Below, in pieces: positions 36,046-45,070 of a stretch of 64,000 nt of DNA. Each line of letters starts with the position of its first letter. Position 1 is the stretch's first letter. This DNA is from LBZV01 sp000993855. Its GTDB lineage: Bacteria > Patescibacteriota > Microgenomatia > Curtissbacterales > GWA2-41-24. A program made the position numbers and the translations under genes. Below the pieces are notes generated by a model. That model made no database searches, was not told the DNA's origin, and was given only the letters and a program-made list of their open reading frames with translations. The stretch covers positions 18,826 to 82,825 of the forward strand of contig CAZBKB010000004.1 in NCBI GenBank assembly GCA_964492425.1, in the 5' to 3' direction.

Positions 36046-39008
36046 CCTTTATGCTCGAGTGCGCCGATCAGGCCGCATCTTTTCCATTTTAAACCAGAAC
36101 CACACGGGCATGGGTCATTCCTGCCGATTTTTTCGACTTTTAGTGGAGTGGTTTTTGATGAGAACGGATTATCGGGAGATAACACTTGCTGACTGCCAGA
36201 TTTTTCTAGAGCTTCCAGTCGAGCTATTTCGGCATTCAACTGTTCATCTGTCATTTCATTTGGATCACTGGTAGTCCTGCTGTGGTCTTGTTGATCATTT
36301 TGTGACTGCTCTTTCTCGAGGCGGGCAATTTCCGCATTAAGTTCCTCGTCTGTCAATTCCATCGGATCTTTATCAACTGATTTTTGGCTCCGTGATAATT
36401 CCTGAACATTGCTTTGATTTTCCTGATCTGTTTTATTACGTATTTGGTTTATTTGTGGATGAACTTCTACACCACGTTCTTCCACCTTTTCAATCTCAGG
36501 CTGCCTGCTAACTTGGATTCTGAAAATACGGTGGACAATCTCTGAGTCTATTGTTGCCATTAGTTTTTCAAATAAACTGAAAGCCTCCTGTTTATATTCG
36601 ACCAGGGGATCTCTTTGTCCGGCTGCACGCAGACCTATCCCTTCTCTTAGATCATCTAATGAGTCGAGGTGTTGTATCCACAAGGTGTCTATTACAGACA
36701 GTGTTGTAAATTTTTCAATATCACGTAGTGATTTTTCGCCAAGTGATTTTTCCCTCTCTTTATAAACATTTTCGATAACCCCCATTAGAAACTCAGTTAG
36801 CTTTTCATCACTCGCATGTTTTTGTGCGTCTTTTGCTAGACTATTGGCAGAAGACTGATCAAAAGGGACGATAGTTATAAATTCTTTAATTATTGCTTCT
36901 ACATTTGGGGTTGATCCTTCCTTTATATTTGCCAGGATCAAATTGTTAAGCTCCCGCTCGACCCTGTCTAAAGTTTCATTCTTTAGCGTGTCTTGAGCCT
37001 TTGGATCATTTACCGACTCTAAAATCTTGTTTCTGGCACCGTAGATTATTTCCCGTTGGCGGTTTGCCACATCATCGTATTCAACTAAGTGTTTGCGGAT
37101 ATCAAAATTGTGGGTTTCAACTTTAACCTGAGCGTTCTCAATTGCTTTACTGACCATTCCATGTTCTATGGGAGTATCCTCTGGTAATTTAAATGCCGTC
37201 ATAATTTTGGCTATTTGTTCTCCACCAAATAAGCGCATGATTTCGTCTTCTAGGGAAACATAAAAGCGACTTGAGCCTGGATCTCCTTGACGTCCGGAGC
37301 GACCGCGAAGTTGATTGTCAATTCGTCTTGCCTCATGTCTTTCTGTTCCTATAACATGCAAGCCTCCAATTTTAACAACTTCATTATGGTCTTTCTGCCA
37401 TTTTTCGTATTCCTTGCCTTTTACAGTTGGTCTTCCCAATCTATCCGTTGGTGGTGAACCACCTAAAATTATGTCGACACCACGCCCGGCTATATTTGTT
37501 GCCAAGGTGACATTGTCACGGACACCGGAGGATGCTATTATTTCTGCTTCTTTCTGATGGTTTTTAGCATTGAGCACTTGATGTGGAATTCCTTTTCTCT
37601 TCAGAAGGCTTGATAAAAACTCGTTTTTTTCAATTGATGTTGTACCTATCAAAACAGGTTGACCTTTGGAATGTTTCTCAGCAACGTCATTTGCAACTGC
37701 CGTAAACTTTGTCTTAGTTGTTTTATAAACAACATCGGACATATCTTTTCTAATAGTTGGCTTATTTGTTGGGATTGTAACCACTTCCAGTTTGTAGATT
37801 TTGAAGAATTCTTCTGCTTCTGTTGCTGCAGTTCCAGTCATACCTCCTAATTTTTCGTAAAGCCTAAAGTAATTTTGGAAAGAAATTGTAGCTAATGTTT
37901 GAGATTCTTTTTGAACTGCGACTCCCTCTTTTGCTTCTATCGCCTGATGCAAACCTTCTGACCAACGTCTACCTTGCATTAATCTCCCTGTAAACTCATC
38001 GACAATTATTATTTCTCCGTCTTTTACAACATAGTCTTTGTCTTTATGGTAGAGGGTTCTGGCCCTTAGAGATTGCTGGATATGGTGGATTGTCCCGAAA
38101 TCTTTTTCGTAAAGGTTCTCTACCCCCAGTCTCTTTTCTACTTTGGTGATACCGTGCTCTGTAAGGTTTGCGGTTTTTAATTTTTCGTCTATGACATAAT
38201 CGGTGTCCGGTGACAGTTCTTGGACTAACTTTGCAAACTGGAAATACTTATCGGTTGCTTCGGCAGAAGGCGCGGAAATTATAAGCGGTGTCCTTGCTTC
38301 ATCAATAAGAATTGAATCCGCTTCGTCAACAATAGCATAGTGATGAGTGCGCTGTGCTTTATCTTTCAGGTCCCAGACCATATTGTCGCGCAAGAAGTCG
38401 AATCCGAATTCGTTGTTTGTTCCGTAAGTTATATCAGCAGAGTATGCTTCTTTTTTGTCTACTGGCTTAAGATGTCTGAGACGCCAATCCGTTTGGGTCT
38501 TATCTTCATATTTTGGGTCATAAACAAATGCTTTTTCCTGCATAATGCAGCCGGCTGTTACACCAAGAGCTTCGTAGATAGGTCCCATCCAACCAAGACC
38601 AACACGTGCCAAGTAGTCGTTAACTGTTGCTAAGTGAACACCCTTGCCAGTTAGAGAATTAAGGTAAAGTGGGAGGGAGGCTGTTAAAGTTTTTCCTTCA
38701 CCGGTTTTTTGTTCAGCAACCTTGCCTTGGTGGAGAACTATGCCTCCAATTAGCTGAACATCGTAGTGACGCTGGTTTAAAGTTCTTTTTCCTGCTTCTC
38801 TAACTGCTGCAAAAGTTTCCGGTAGGAGATCATCCAACGAGTCGCCCCTTCCATGACGAAGTTTGAATTGTGCCGTTAATGCCTTAAGCTGAATATCTGT
38901 GAGTTTTGAAAACTTTTTTTCAAGAGCATTAATATCATCAACAAGAGGCTGAAGCTTATTTACCTGTTTTTCGTTTGAATCTAAAAATTTATTTAAAATA
39001 TTAAACAT
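36042..39008 (-). CDS. secA: Preprotein translocase ATPase SecA
   Basis: 988 residues. QKTGEGKTLTASLPL is Walker A, VDEADSILIDEARTPLI Walker B, with TNNEFGFDFLRDNM, MTGTAATEAEEF, and TNIAGRGVDIILGG, then RGRSGRQGDPG in motor domain 2. The linker before the tail has two copies of an 18-residue unit (TDEELNAEIARLE, about 40 residues apart). The terminal zinc motif reads RNDPCPCGSG...KRCGLIG: the fourth ligand position, normally His or Cys (KKCHG), is Gly. SecA powers export of the secreted proteins of this window. Confidence 0.97.
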   Translation of the reverse strand: MFNILNKFLDSNEKQVNKLQPLVDDINALEKKFSKLTDIQLKALTAQFKLRHGRGDSLDDLLPETFAAVREAGKRTLNQRHYDVQLIGGIVLHQGKVAEQKTGEGKTLTASLPLYLNSLTGKGVHLATVNDYLARVGLGWMGPIYEALGVTAGCIMQEKAFVYDPKYEDKTQTDWRLRHLKPVDKKEAYSADITYGTNNEFGFDFLRDNMVWDLKDKAQRTHHYAIVDEADSILIDEARTPLIISAPSAEATDKYFQFAKLVQELSPDTDYVIDEKLKTANLTEHGITKVEKRLGVENLYEKDFGTIHHIQQSLRARTLYHKDKDYVVKDGEIIIVDEFTGRLMQGRRWSEGLHQAIEAKEGVAVQKESQTLATISFQNYFRLYEKLGGMTGTAATEAEEFFKIYKLEVVTIPTNKPTIRKDMSDVVYKTTKTKFTAVANDVAEKHSKGQPVLIGTTSIEKNEFLSSLLKRKGIPHQVLNAKNHQKEAEIIASSGVRDNVTLATNIAGRGVDIILGGSPPTDRLGRPTVKGKEYEKWQKDHNEVVKIGGLHVIGTERHEARRIDNQLRGRSGRQGDPGSSRFYVSLEDEIMRLFGGEQIAKIMTAFKLPEDTPIEHGMVSKAIENAQVKVETHNFDIRKHLVEYDDVANRQREIIYGARNKILESVNDPKAQDTLKNETLDRVERELNNLILANIKEGSTPNVEAIIKEFITIVPFDQSSANSLAKDAQKHASDEKLTEFLMGVIENVYKEREKSLGEKSLRDIEKFTTLSVIDTLWIQHLDSLDDLREGIGLRAAGQRDPLVEYKQEAFSLFEKLMATIDSEIVHRIFRIQVSRQPEIEKVEERGVEVHPQINQIRNKTDQENQSNVQELSRSQKSVDKDPMELTDEELNAEIARLEKEQSQNDQQDHSRTTSDPNEMTDEQLNAEIARLEALEKSGSQQVLSPDNPFSSKTTPLKVEKIGRNDPCPCGSGLKWKRCGLIGALEHKG

Positions 39009-39010
39009 GG

Positions 39011-39163
39011 TTATTTACTTTTTGATCTTTCTATTATTCGATTCCACAAAACTTTTGTCGACCTTCCATATTCATGGGTGATTGAATGTTTTTTAGGTGT
39101 CAGTTTTTTGATGCGGTTGCGCTTTTTAACACGTAAAGTTTTCGTTTCAGGCAGGAAATTCAT
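39011..39163 (-). CDS. Small basic protein (50 aa), uncharacterised
   Basis: An ATG frame of 50 codons between serS and secA: start MNFLPETKTLRVKKRNRIKK, end NRIIERSKSK. About a third of the residues are Lys or Arg and there is one Trp, as in small RNA-binding or ribosome-associated proteins; it is not L34 or L36. It ends 2 nt before the secA ATG, and its start is 16 nt after the serS stop, so it fits neatly into the operon. A GAGG near the serS stop is a distant ribosome-binding candidate. It could be a spacer with a chance frame, but the placement and composition favour a gene. Confidence 0.5.
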   Translation of the reverse strand: MNFLPETKTLRVKKRNRIKKLTPKKHSITHEYGRSTKVLWNRIIERSKSK

Positions 39164-39179
39164 AACAGACAATTTTACC

Positions 39180-40454
39180 TCAGGCTGGAATTTTATTAAA
39201 GCCGGTGTATTTTTGGAGAACCTTCGGGATTAAAATAGAGCCGTCTTTTTGCTGGTAATTTTCCATGATGGCAATTAATGTCCTGCCGATTGCAAATGCG
39301 GTTCCGTTTAAAATATGAACATATTGTTTTACAATTTGTCCGCCGGATATTCGAGCTCCTCGGCCTGCTTGAACAACTGTTGAGCTAGGCATTTTCCAAT
39401 TAAAATTAATATTTAATCTTCTGGCTTGGAAATCGCCGGTTGTGGAAACGGAATGGGTTTCGCGGTACTGGTTTTGTGAAGGTAGCCAGGTTTCGATATC
39501 GTATTTTCTTGATGCCGGAAAGCCTAAATCACCTGATGCGATATCAATAACCTGATAGGCAAGACCCAAGTCGCTAACAAACTTTTCCTCTAGTGAAAGT
39601 AGAAATTGATGTTCTTCATCTTCTTTTTCGGGCGTCGTAAATGAAACCATTTCTACTTTGTCGAACTGGTGGACTCGGAAAATCCCCTTTGTGTCTTTAC
39701 CGTAAGATCCCGCTTCCCTGCGGAAAGCTGTTGAAAATGCCGCATATCTTTTGGGAAGATCGGACTGGTTAAATGTTTCGTCCATATGCATTGGGACAAC
39801 AGAGTGTTCGGCCGTTCCGACCAAAAAGTGGTCATCGACCCTGTAACCTTCACCACTTTCATACTCAGGATAGCCTAAACCTTGCATCGCTTTTTTGTTA
39901 ATTAAAACCGGGGGTATGATCGGAATAAATTCGACCTGCTTCAACTTGTCAAATACATAAGAAGTCAGGGCAAATTCCAAATCTACTAATTCATTTTTTA
40001 AAAACACAAAACGGCTACCTGAGATTTTGGAGGCTCGATCTGTATCGATGAGATCCAATTTTATCCCAAGTTGAAGATGGTCCAATGGTTTGAAATCAAA
40101 TTTTGGAAGTTTCCCAACTTTTTTTATAACTTTCTTTTTAGCTTCATCGCCTATTGGCACATCATCTTTTGCCGGGTTTGGGATCTGGCGGATTAGTTTG
40201 TAAAATTCTTCTTGGAGATTTTCGAGTTGGTTTTCCTTTTGCTTAAGGTCTGATTTAATTTGTGCGCCTTTTTTTTCGTCGCGGGCATCTGCCGCTTGTT
40301 TGCGGTTGGACCTTAGTTGATCTACTTCTTCAATTAATTTGCGGCGGTCTGTGTCAACTTTTAAGAGTTTCTCAACATCAATTTCATATCCCTTTTGTTT
40401 GGACTTTTCGGCAACTAATTTTGGATTTTCGCGAATGAATTTGATGTCTAGCAT
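39180..40454 (-). CDS. serS: Seryl-tRNA synthetase
   Basis: 424 residues: N-terminal coiled-coil arm (about 30-100), GTAEHSVVPMHM, class II motif 2 AFRREAGSYGKDTKGIFRVHQF, ETWLPSQNQYRETHSVS, and motif 3 NGTAFAIGRTLIAIMENYQ. It charges tRNA-Ser (and tRNA-Sec where present). First of the serS-small basic protein-secA group. Confidence 0.96.
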   Translation of the reverse strand: MLDIKFIRENPKLVAEKSKQKGYEIDVEKLLKVDTDRRKLIEEVDQLRSNRKQAADARDEKKGAQIKSDLKQKENQLENLQEEFYKLIRQIPNPAKDDVPIGDEAKKKVIKKVGKLPKFDFKPLDHLQLGIKLDLIDTDRASKISGSRFVFLKNELVDLEFALTSYVFDKLKQVEFIPIIPPVLINKKAMQGLGYPEYESGEGYRVDDHFLVGTAEHSVVPMHMDETFNQSDLPKRYAAFSTAFRREAGSYGKDTKGIFRVHQFDKVEMVSFTTPEKEDEEHQFLLSLEEKFVSDLGLAYQVIDIASGDLGFPASRKYDIETWLPSQNQYRETHSVSTTGDFQARRLNINFNWKMPSSTVVQAGRGARISGGQIVKQYVHILNGTAFAIGRTLIAIMENYQQKDGSILIPKVLQKYTGFNKIPA

Positions 40455-40488
40455 AATTAGTTCATAGTTGATAGTTTATGGTTCTTAG
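40455..40488. repeat. Degenerate AGTT(C/G)ATAGTT short tandem sequence
   Basis: The short spacer between serS and the HD gene is built from near-repeats (AGTTCATAGTT, GATAGTTTATGGTT, CTTAGTT). Such AT-rich tandem spacers are frequent in bacterial genome drafts; no function is known to me. Confidence 0.45.
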
Positions 40489-41085
40489 TTATTTGTGTGA
40501 CAATTGCCAAGAACGTTCCGGCTCAACTTCGTCTTTTAAGATCATTTCGACTGCCATCTTGTGCCAGGGAATTTTGGTGATGTGATAAACCTCCTTAAAA
40601 TATTTTAGCGCGCTTTGGGCGCCAGGTACACCTTTGGCTTGGGCCAGGGCATCTAAATTATCGGCAACCTTGCAAAGACGTGCTTCCAGTGTTTTTCGCT
40701 GCATGTATTCTCCAACTAACTCGATGATTTCTTTATTTGACGGTAGGTCCTTAACCAGCCATTTGAGGCCCTCTTCTTCTATCGGAGCAAAAGCTCCTTT
40801 GGCCATACCTTTGACAAAGGTGCCGACATCGCCGACTATCGTTTCTGCCATGTCGTGGAATATGGCCATTTTTACCGCGCGGTTTACATTAATTTTGACA
40901 CCGTTTTTTTTCATTTCGGATGCCAGAAAGTAAACCAGTATAGCAGTGGTCCAGGAATGAGCAGCAACAGAATCTGCTTCCTGCCTTTTGAATCCCATGG
41001 CAATGAAACCCTGACGAGGAAGTTCTTTAGCCCATTGGAGTGTTAAAAAGACCTTGAGTATTTTTTTTAGGGTAAGTTTGTTCAT
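40489..41085 (-). CDS. HD-domain hydrolase (HDDC2/YfbR-like)
   Basis: 198 residues: SVAAHSWTTAILVY provides the first His, AIFHDMAETIVGD the HD-xx-E motif, and CKVADNLDALAQA the last Asp. This spacing matches HDDC2/YfbR deoxynucleoside 5'-monophosphatases. It would dephosphorylate dNMPs. An unrelated HD protein lies 450 nt away, with the S23 element between them. Confidence 0.8.
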   Translation of the reverse strand: MNKLTLKKILKVFLTLQWAKELPRQGFIAMGFKRQEADSVAAHSWTTAILVYFLASEMKKNGVKINVNRAVKMAIFHDMAETIVGDVGTFVKGMAKGAFAPIEEEGLKWLVKDLPSNKEIIELVGEYMQRKTLEARLCKVADNLDALAQAKGVPGAQSALKYFKEVYHITKIPWHKMAVEMILKDEVEPERSWQLSHK

Positions 41086-41098
41086 ATTAGGATTAAAT

Positions 41099-41537
41099 GA
41101 TAAGAAGATAAGAGTGATGAGTCTTTTCTTCGATTATTTTTGCCTCCTTAAAGAATTTAATGTGGCAATCAGCATACTTATTGTTTGTGAATTCAGATTT
41201 ATAATAACATCTACCTCTTTTGAATACTTTGGGTAAATTTCTTTTATTAATTCCAACCAGTATTCAGTTTCCCTGGCAGAACCAAGAGCCATTTGTATAA
41301 ACCTTGCATATTCTTTACCCTTATACTTCCCAAACCCTTCTGCTATATTGGCTCCGACTGACATGCAAGACCTCAGAATTTGATCTATTATTACCCATGC
41401 GATTTTTTCATTTGGAATACTTCTTGTTAAATGGACAATAAGTAAGGTTGCCTGCTTTGCAGTTTGCCAAAACTTAAGGTCTTTATAAGAATTAATTTTA
41501 CTTTGATTCATCATTCTTATCCTGTTATCTTCTTATC
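41099..41537. mobile_element. IVS-like element: S23 four-helix-bundle gene between terminal inverted repeats
   Basis: Left end GATAAGAAGATAA (41099-41111) is the exact reverse complement of TTATCTTCTTATC at the right end (41525-41537). The likeness continues inward: AGAGTGATGAGTC on the left against AGAATGATGAATC on the right, after a 7-nt indel. Between them lies only the S23-family gene. Intervening sequences in 23S rRNA have the same plan, an S23 gene inside complementary ends; here it sits between protein genes. Confidence 0.6.
41134..41514 (-). CDS. Four-helix-bundle protein (S23/IVP family)
   Basis: 126 residues: KINSYKDLKFWQTAKQATLLI start, then SCMSVGANIAEGFGKYKGKEYARFI, the central family motif (NIAEG..R), and LGSARETEYWLELI. 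This is the TIGR02436 four-helix-bundle family, found as the protein of 23S rRNA intervening sequences and related to Avd of diversity-generating retroelements. Molecular function is unknown beyond nucleic-acid binding. The ATG itself lies inside the right-hand inverted repeat. Confidence 0.88.
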   Translation of the reverse strand: MMNQSKINSYKDLKFWQTAKQATLLIVHLTRSIPNEKIAWVIIDQILRSCMSVGANIAEGFGKYKGKEYARFIQMALGSARETEYWLELIKEIYPKYSKEVDVIINLNSQTISMLIATLNSLRRQK

Positions 41538-42107
41538 TTAAAGACCAAGTTCTTCAGCGTGATTTTGCATAGCTGACAAAGTCAGGGCCATAAATTCTTC
41601 CAGTGGAATCGAAAGTTCCTCCTCGCAGGTTTTGATTTGATCACGGTTGGCTCCGGCAGCAAAGGATTTATCTTTGAATTTACGAAGGACTGATTCAGTG
41701 GTTACTGACTTTAATTTTTTTTCTGGTTGAACAAGAGCGCAGGCAACTATCAGTCCAGTCAGCTCGTCTACTGCATAAATGGATTTGGCAATTAAAGTAT
41801 TTCTTGGCGCTTTATCGCAATGGCCACAGATAGCGTTAATGATGATTTGATCCGCGTTTAGCTCTTTTAATAATTTAGTCGTCTCTTCGGTGTGAAGCTC
41901 GAGTGATTTATTGGTTTTTTCGTAATCGGCATCATGCAGCAAACCTACAATTTCCCAATCTTCTTTGGTTAATTCCGTAGATTTGTTTTTTGATTTGAAG
42001 TAATCATATAGCGCTGCCATTGCAAAACCACATGCCTTGCCATGTTTTACCATCTGTGGGGAGTTTTTCAACTCTTCGAGGATTCTTAGCGCATTACCTT
42101 TGGTCAT
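41538..42107 (-). CDS. HD-domain hydrolase
   Basis: 189 residues. GKACGFAMAALYDYF at the start, VGLLHDADYEKTNKSLELH for the HD pair, and AICGHCD as a later His motif; the pattern fits small HDIG-type phosphohydrolases annotated next to aminoacyl-tRNA synthetases. Substrate unknown. It overlaps lysS by 4 nt and is therefore its operon partner. Confidence 0.75.
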   Translation of the reverse strand: MTKGNALRILEELKNSPQMVKHGKACGFAMAALYDYFKSKNKSTELTKEDWEIVGLLHDADYEKTNKSLELHTEETTKLLKELNADQIIINAICGHCDKAPRNTLIAKSIYAVDELTGLIVACALVQPEKKLKSVTTESVLRKFKDKSFAAGANRDQIKTCEEELSIPLEEFMALTLSAMQNHAEELGL

Positions 42108-43549
42108 TTATCTTGCGGTTTGACCGTCGGGAAAAATACTGTTTCACGGATGGGTTTATCAACTAAAACTGCAAAAAATCTTTGGGACATGCCAAAGCCG
42201 ACAGCAGGGGGCATTCCATATTCCAATGCCTCAATAAAATCTTTATCATACATTTGGGCTTCCTGGTCACCTGCTTTTCTTAGTTCTTGCTGTTCTTTGA
42301 ACCTCTCTTGTTGATCCTGGGGATTATTCAGCTCGGACCAACCATTTCCGACTTCGGTTCCAGCAGCCAGAACTTGAACTCGTTGTACTTTCTGGGGGTT
42401 TTTGTCATCTCTTTTGGCAAGCGGGGACACCGCAACTGGATGATTTAAAAGAAGAGAAGGTTGAATAATTTTTGGGCGAATTGTTTTTTTATAAATAAGA
42501 TCGATTAACCTTCCTTCGCCTAGATTTTTGCCTGGTTTTGCGCCAATTTTTTCTGCAATAATATACAACTCTTCTTTTTTAGGATTTTTGGAAAGATCAA
42601 TACCAGTCTCATCTTTAAAAGCATGAAAATAGTCTACTTGTTGCCACTTTCTGCTCCAATCTATATCTTTTTTTCCGTGTCTAGATTTTTCGGAGCCTAA
42701 AGTTTCTTTTACAATAAAGCGGTAATACTTTTCGATAAAGCTTATCAGCTCCTGATAATCTGCATAGGCCCAGTAAAATTCCATTTGCAGATAATCCTGC
42801 AAATGTTCGGCATCGATACCTTCATTCCTAAAGATTTTGCCAATCTCGAAAATTTTTTCAAAACCTCCTACGAGAAGCCTTTTTTGGTAAAGCTCGAGTG
42901 ATATTCGAAGATAAAAATCGCGGTTTTGGGCATTGTGATGGGTAATAAAAGGTTTGGCATCGGCACCTCCGGGAATTGCCTCAAGTGCTGGTGTCTCCAC
43001 TTCCAAAAAATTATTATCAATTAAAAAATTTCTGGCAGCATTCCAAAATTTAGTTTTTTTGACAAACAAATCTATAGCTTGGGGATTTGTTATTAAATCG
43101 AGATATCTTTTTCTTAGGCGGGTTTCGACATCTTTTAGCCCATAGAAAGAGGAGGGGATTGGACGGATGGATTTCGTAAGCAGTTTGAAACCATCTACAA
43201 AGATTGTGATTTGGCCGGCCTGGGTCTTTTTGACCTCACCAGAAACTTGGATGAAGTCGCCTATGTCAAGAAGGGTTAATAGTTCGTTGTTGATATCCGA
43301 AAGTTTATCTTTGGAGAAGAAAAGCTGGATCTTGCCAGATTCGTCAGCAAGGTCTGCAAAAGTTGAACCGCCGTGACCTCGAAGACCAACAAGCCGACCG
43401 GCCGTTTGCACATTTTTGCCGTGGGATTTTAGACATTCCCCTACCGTTTGTTTTTTCGTTACTTTTGCAGGGAACGGATCAATTTTTAGCTTTTGGATTT
43501 TTGCCAGTTTTTCGAGGCGAATTTTCCTCAGGTTGTCTATAGGCTCCAT
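42104..43549 (-). CDS. lysS: Lysyl-tRNA synthetase, class II
   Basis: 481 residues: N-terminal OB anticodon domain (AGRLVGLRGHGGSTFADL), RKRYLDLITNP, motif GGADAKPFITHHNA, class II motif 2 FEIGKIFRNEGID, LQMEFYWAYADY, and motif 3 ALEYGMPPAVGFGM. The THHNA segment separates LysRS from AspRS/AsnRS. Normal length. Confidence 0.96.
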   Translation of the reverse strand: MEPIDNLRKIRLEKLAKIQKLKIDPFPAKVTKKQTVGECLKSHGKNVQTAGRLVGLRGHGGSTFADLADESGKIQLFFSKDKLSDINNELLTLLDIGDFIQVSGEVKKTQAGQITIFVDGFKLLTKSIRPIPSSFYGLKDVETRLRKRYLDLITNPQAIDLFVKKTKFWNAARNFLIDNNFLEVETPALEAIPGGADAKPFITHHNAQNRDFYLRISLELYQKRLLVGGFEKIFEIGKIFRNEGIDAEHLQDYLQMEFYWAYADYQELISFIEKYYRFIVKETLGSEKSRHGKKDIDWSRKWQQVDYFHAFKDETGIDLSKNPKKEELYIIAEKIGAKPGKNLGEGRLIDLIYKKTIRPKIIQPSLLLNHPVAVSPLAKRDDKNPQKVQRVQVLAAGTEVGNGWSELNNPQDQQERFKEQQELRKAGDQEAQMYDKDFIEALEYGMPPAVGFGMSQRFFAVLVDKPIRETVFFPTVKPQDK

Positions 43550-43586
43550 GGCCTACAGTATACGAAAGAGAATGCAGTTTGGCAAT

Positions 43587-45023
43587 TTATTGTTGGGCAG
43601 TTGTGCTTTCCAAATAAGTCCTATGACGAGGACCTGTTCTGTTAATTTTTTCGTCTAAGTCTGGAAATGATATATTTCCATTAAAGGGTTCCAATGGGCC
43701 TGCGAATTTTTTACCACCTTGTTCTGACCTTAACGACATAACAAAGTCCCATTGCTGTTTAGGATTTGTGGGGGAACTTACAAGATGCCTTAAATACTTT
43801 TTTCTGCCTTCTGAATTTAGTGCTTGTGCGTACTGTCGTTGATGAAAAAATCCTGCTCCGTAAGCCATTAAATATGTAGATTTTGTAACATCTTTTGTCC
43901 TGCTGGCAATTTGCCTTCGAATTTCATCTTCTGGTTCTGCTGGGCAGTATTGATGCATGTATTCGACCATTTGTTCGTCTGTGGCACCGTTTTCATTAAC
44001 TAAAATGTGGATATTGTTGTATACCATTTGTCTTAATCCTTCTTGCTCTATCTCTATTTCAGTTTCTAAATCCAAGTGCCCTCGCACCGCTTCAGAGAAA
44101 TGGTGGATGGAATTTGCCATGCCTTCCGATGTAACCTGGCCGGGGTCATGAACAGATGTTAAACCAATTGCCGGAAACAACTCGCCCTTCCTTATTCCTT
44201 GAAGCCAACCAAACATTTGATAGAAATGCCAAAATTCATGCCTAACCATTGCCTTGATTTTACCTTGAGTTCTTTTGTAGTCATGGTTTTTGTGAGCGTT
44301 ATACTTTAGTTCAAAACTATTGACATTACCGGACGCCCATTGAATCCAGTAGTCATCAACTTTTACAACCGAAATTTTAACCGGATGATCAAATTTTAAA
44401 CCCACAGTATCAGCTAAATCTTGTAAATATTGCTTAGACTCAACTCGAATTAAATCTCCAACTTGATCTTCGTCAACTTTTGTCTCATCTCGATATCTTT
44501 CGATCTCTTGCCTGGTATAAGAAATCCCTTTATCACTATATAAGATTCTAACTATCTCTCTTTGAGCATCAAGATCAGCACTGCTAATCATCTCAGGAGT
44601 CAAACCCATTGTTAATTCCACAAAATCGTGATTGTCAAATACTGCACCCATTCTTGCTTGTTGGAAGGTATCATGTGCGATCAGCTTACTTTTAAGAAAT
44701 GCGTATTGTGTCTTCGCGTTTCTAGAAAATGGAGTGCCAACTTCTTCAAGAGATTTTCTTCCTTCTAGTATTCTGCTTAGAATAACTTCTCTTTCTACTC
44801 TATCTGCTCTACTGTGAAGTATGCTTGCGTAGGCTTGGTCGGTCTCATCTTCAGGCAGTAAATCAAAATCCAAGATACCTTCTTTGGGGCCAGAAACATT
44901 CGAGGCCGCTCTCAAGCTTATTGTTAAAGTGTCAGAAAGCTCAAAAATTCTGCGCGTGGAGTTATCTCTCCCCAAGGAAGATCTATCAAATAATCTACCC
45001 AGTTGTCTATCAGGCATTGCCAT
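43587..45023 (-). CDS. Putative zinc metallopeptidase (HExxH), uncharacterised
   Basis: 478 residues, no signal peptide or membrane span. The centre has MVRHEFWHFYQ (HExxH) and, about 35 residues on, SEGMANSIHHFSE, whose Glu is placed as the third zinc ligand of gluzincins. The protein at 55310 shows the same arrangement. The N-terminal half is helical and charged. It lies between lysS and the M49-like gene. The enzyme class is inferred from the motif only. Confidence 0.6.
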   Translation of the reverse strand: MAMPDRQLGRLFDRSSLGRDNSTRRIFELSDTLTISLRAASNVSGPKEGILDFDLLPEDETDQAYASILHSRADRVEREVILSRILEGRKSLEEVGTPFSRNAKTQYAFLKSKLIAHDTFQQARMGAVFDNHDFVELTMGLTPEMISSADLDAQREIVRILYSDKGISYTRQEIERYRDETKVDEDQVGDLIRVESKQYLQDLADTVGLKFDHPVKISVVKVDDYWIQWASGNVNSFELKYNAHKNHDYKRTQGKIKAMVRHEFWHFYQMFGWLQGIRKGELFPAIGLTSVHDPGQVTSEGMANSIHHFSEAVRGHLDLETEIEIEQEGLRQMVYNNIHILVNENGATDEQMVEYMHQYCPAEPEDEIRRQIASRTKDVTKSTYLMAYGAGFFHQRQYAQALNSEGRKKYLRHLVSSPTNPKQQWDFVMSLRSEQGGKKFAGPLEPFNGNISFPDLDEKINRTGPRHRTYLESTTAQQ

Positions 45024-45070
45024 TTATAATGGTCCTTTGTTTAACTTCAAAGAGTGAGTATTGTAACTTT

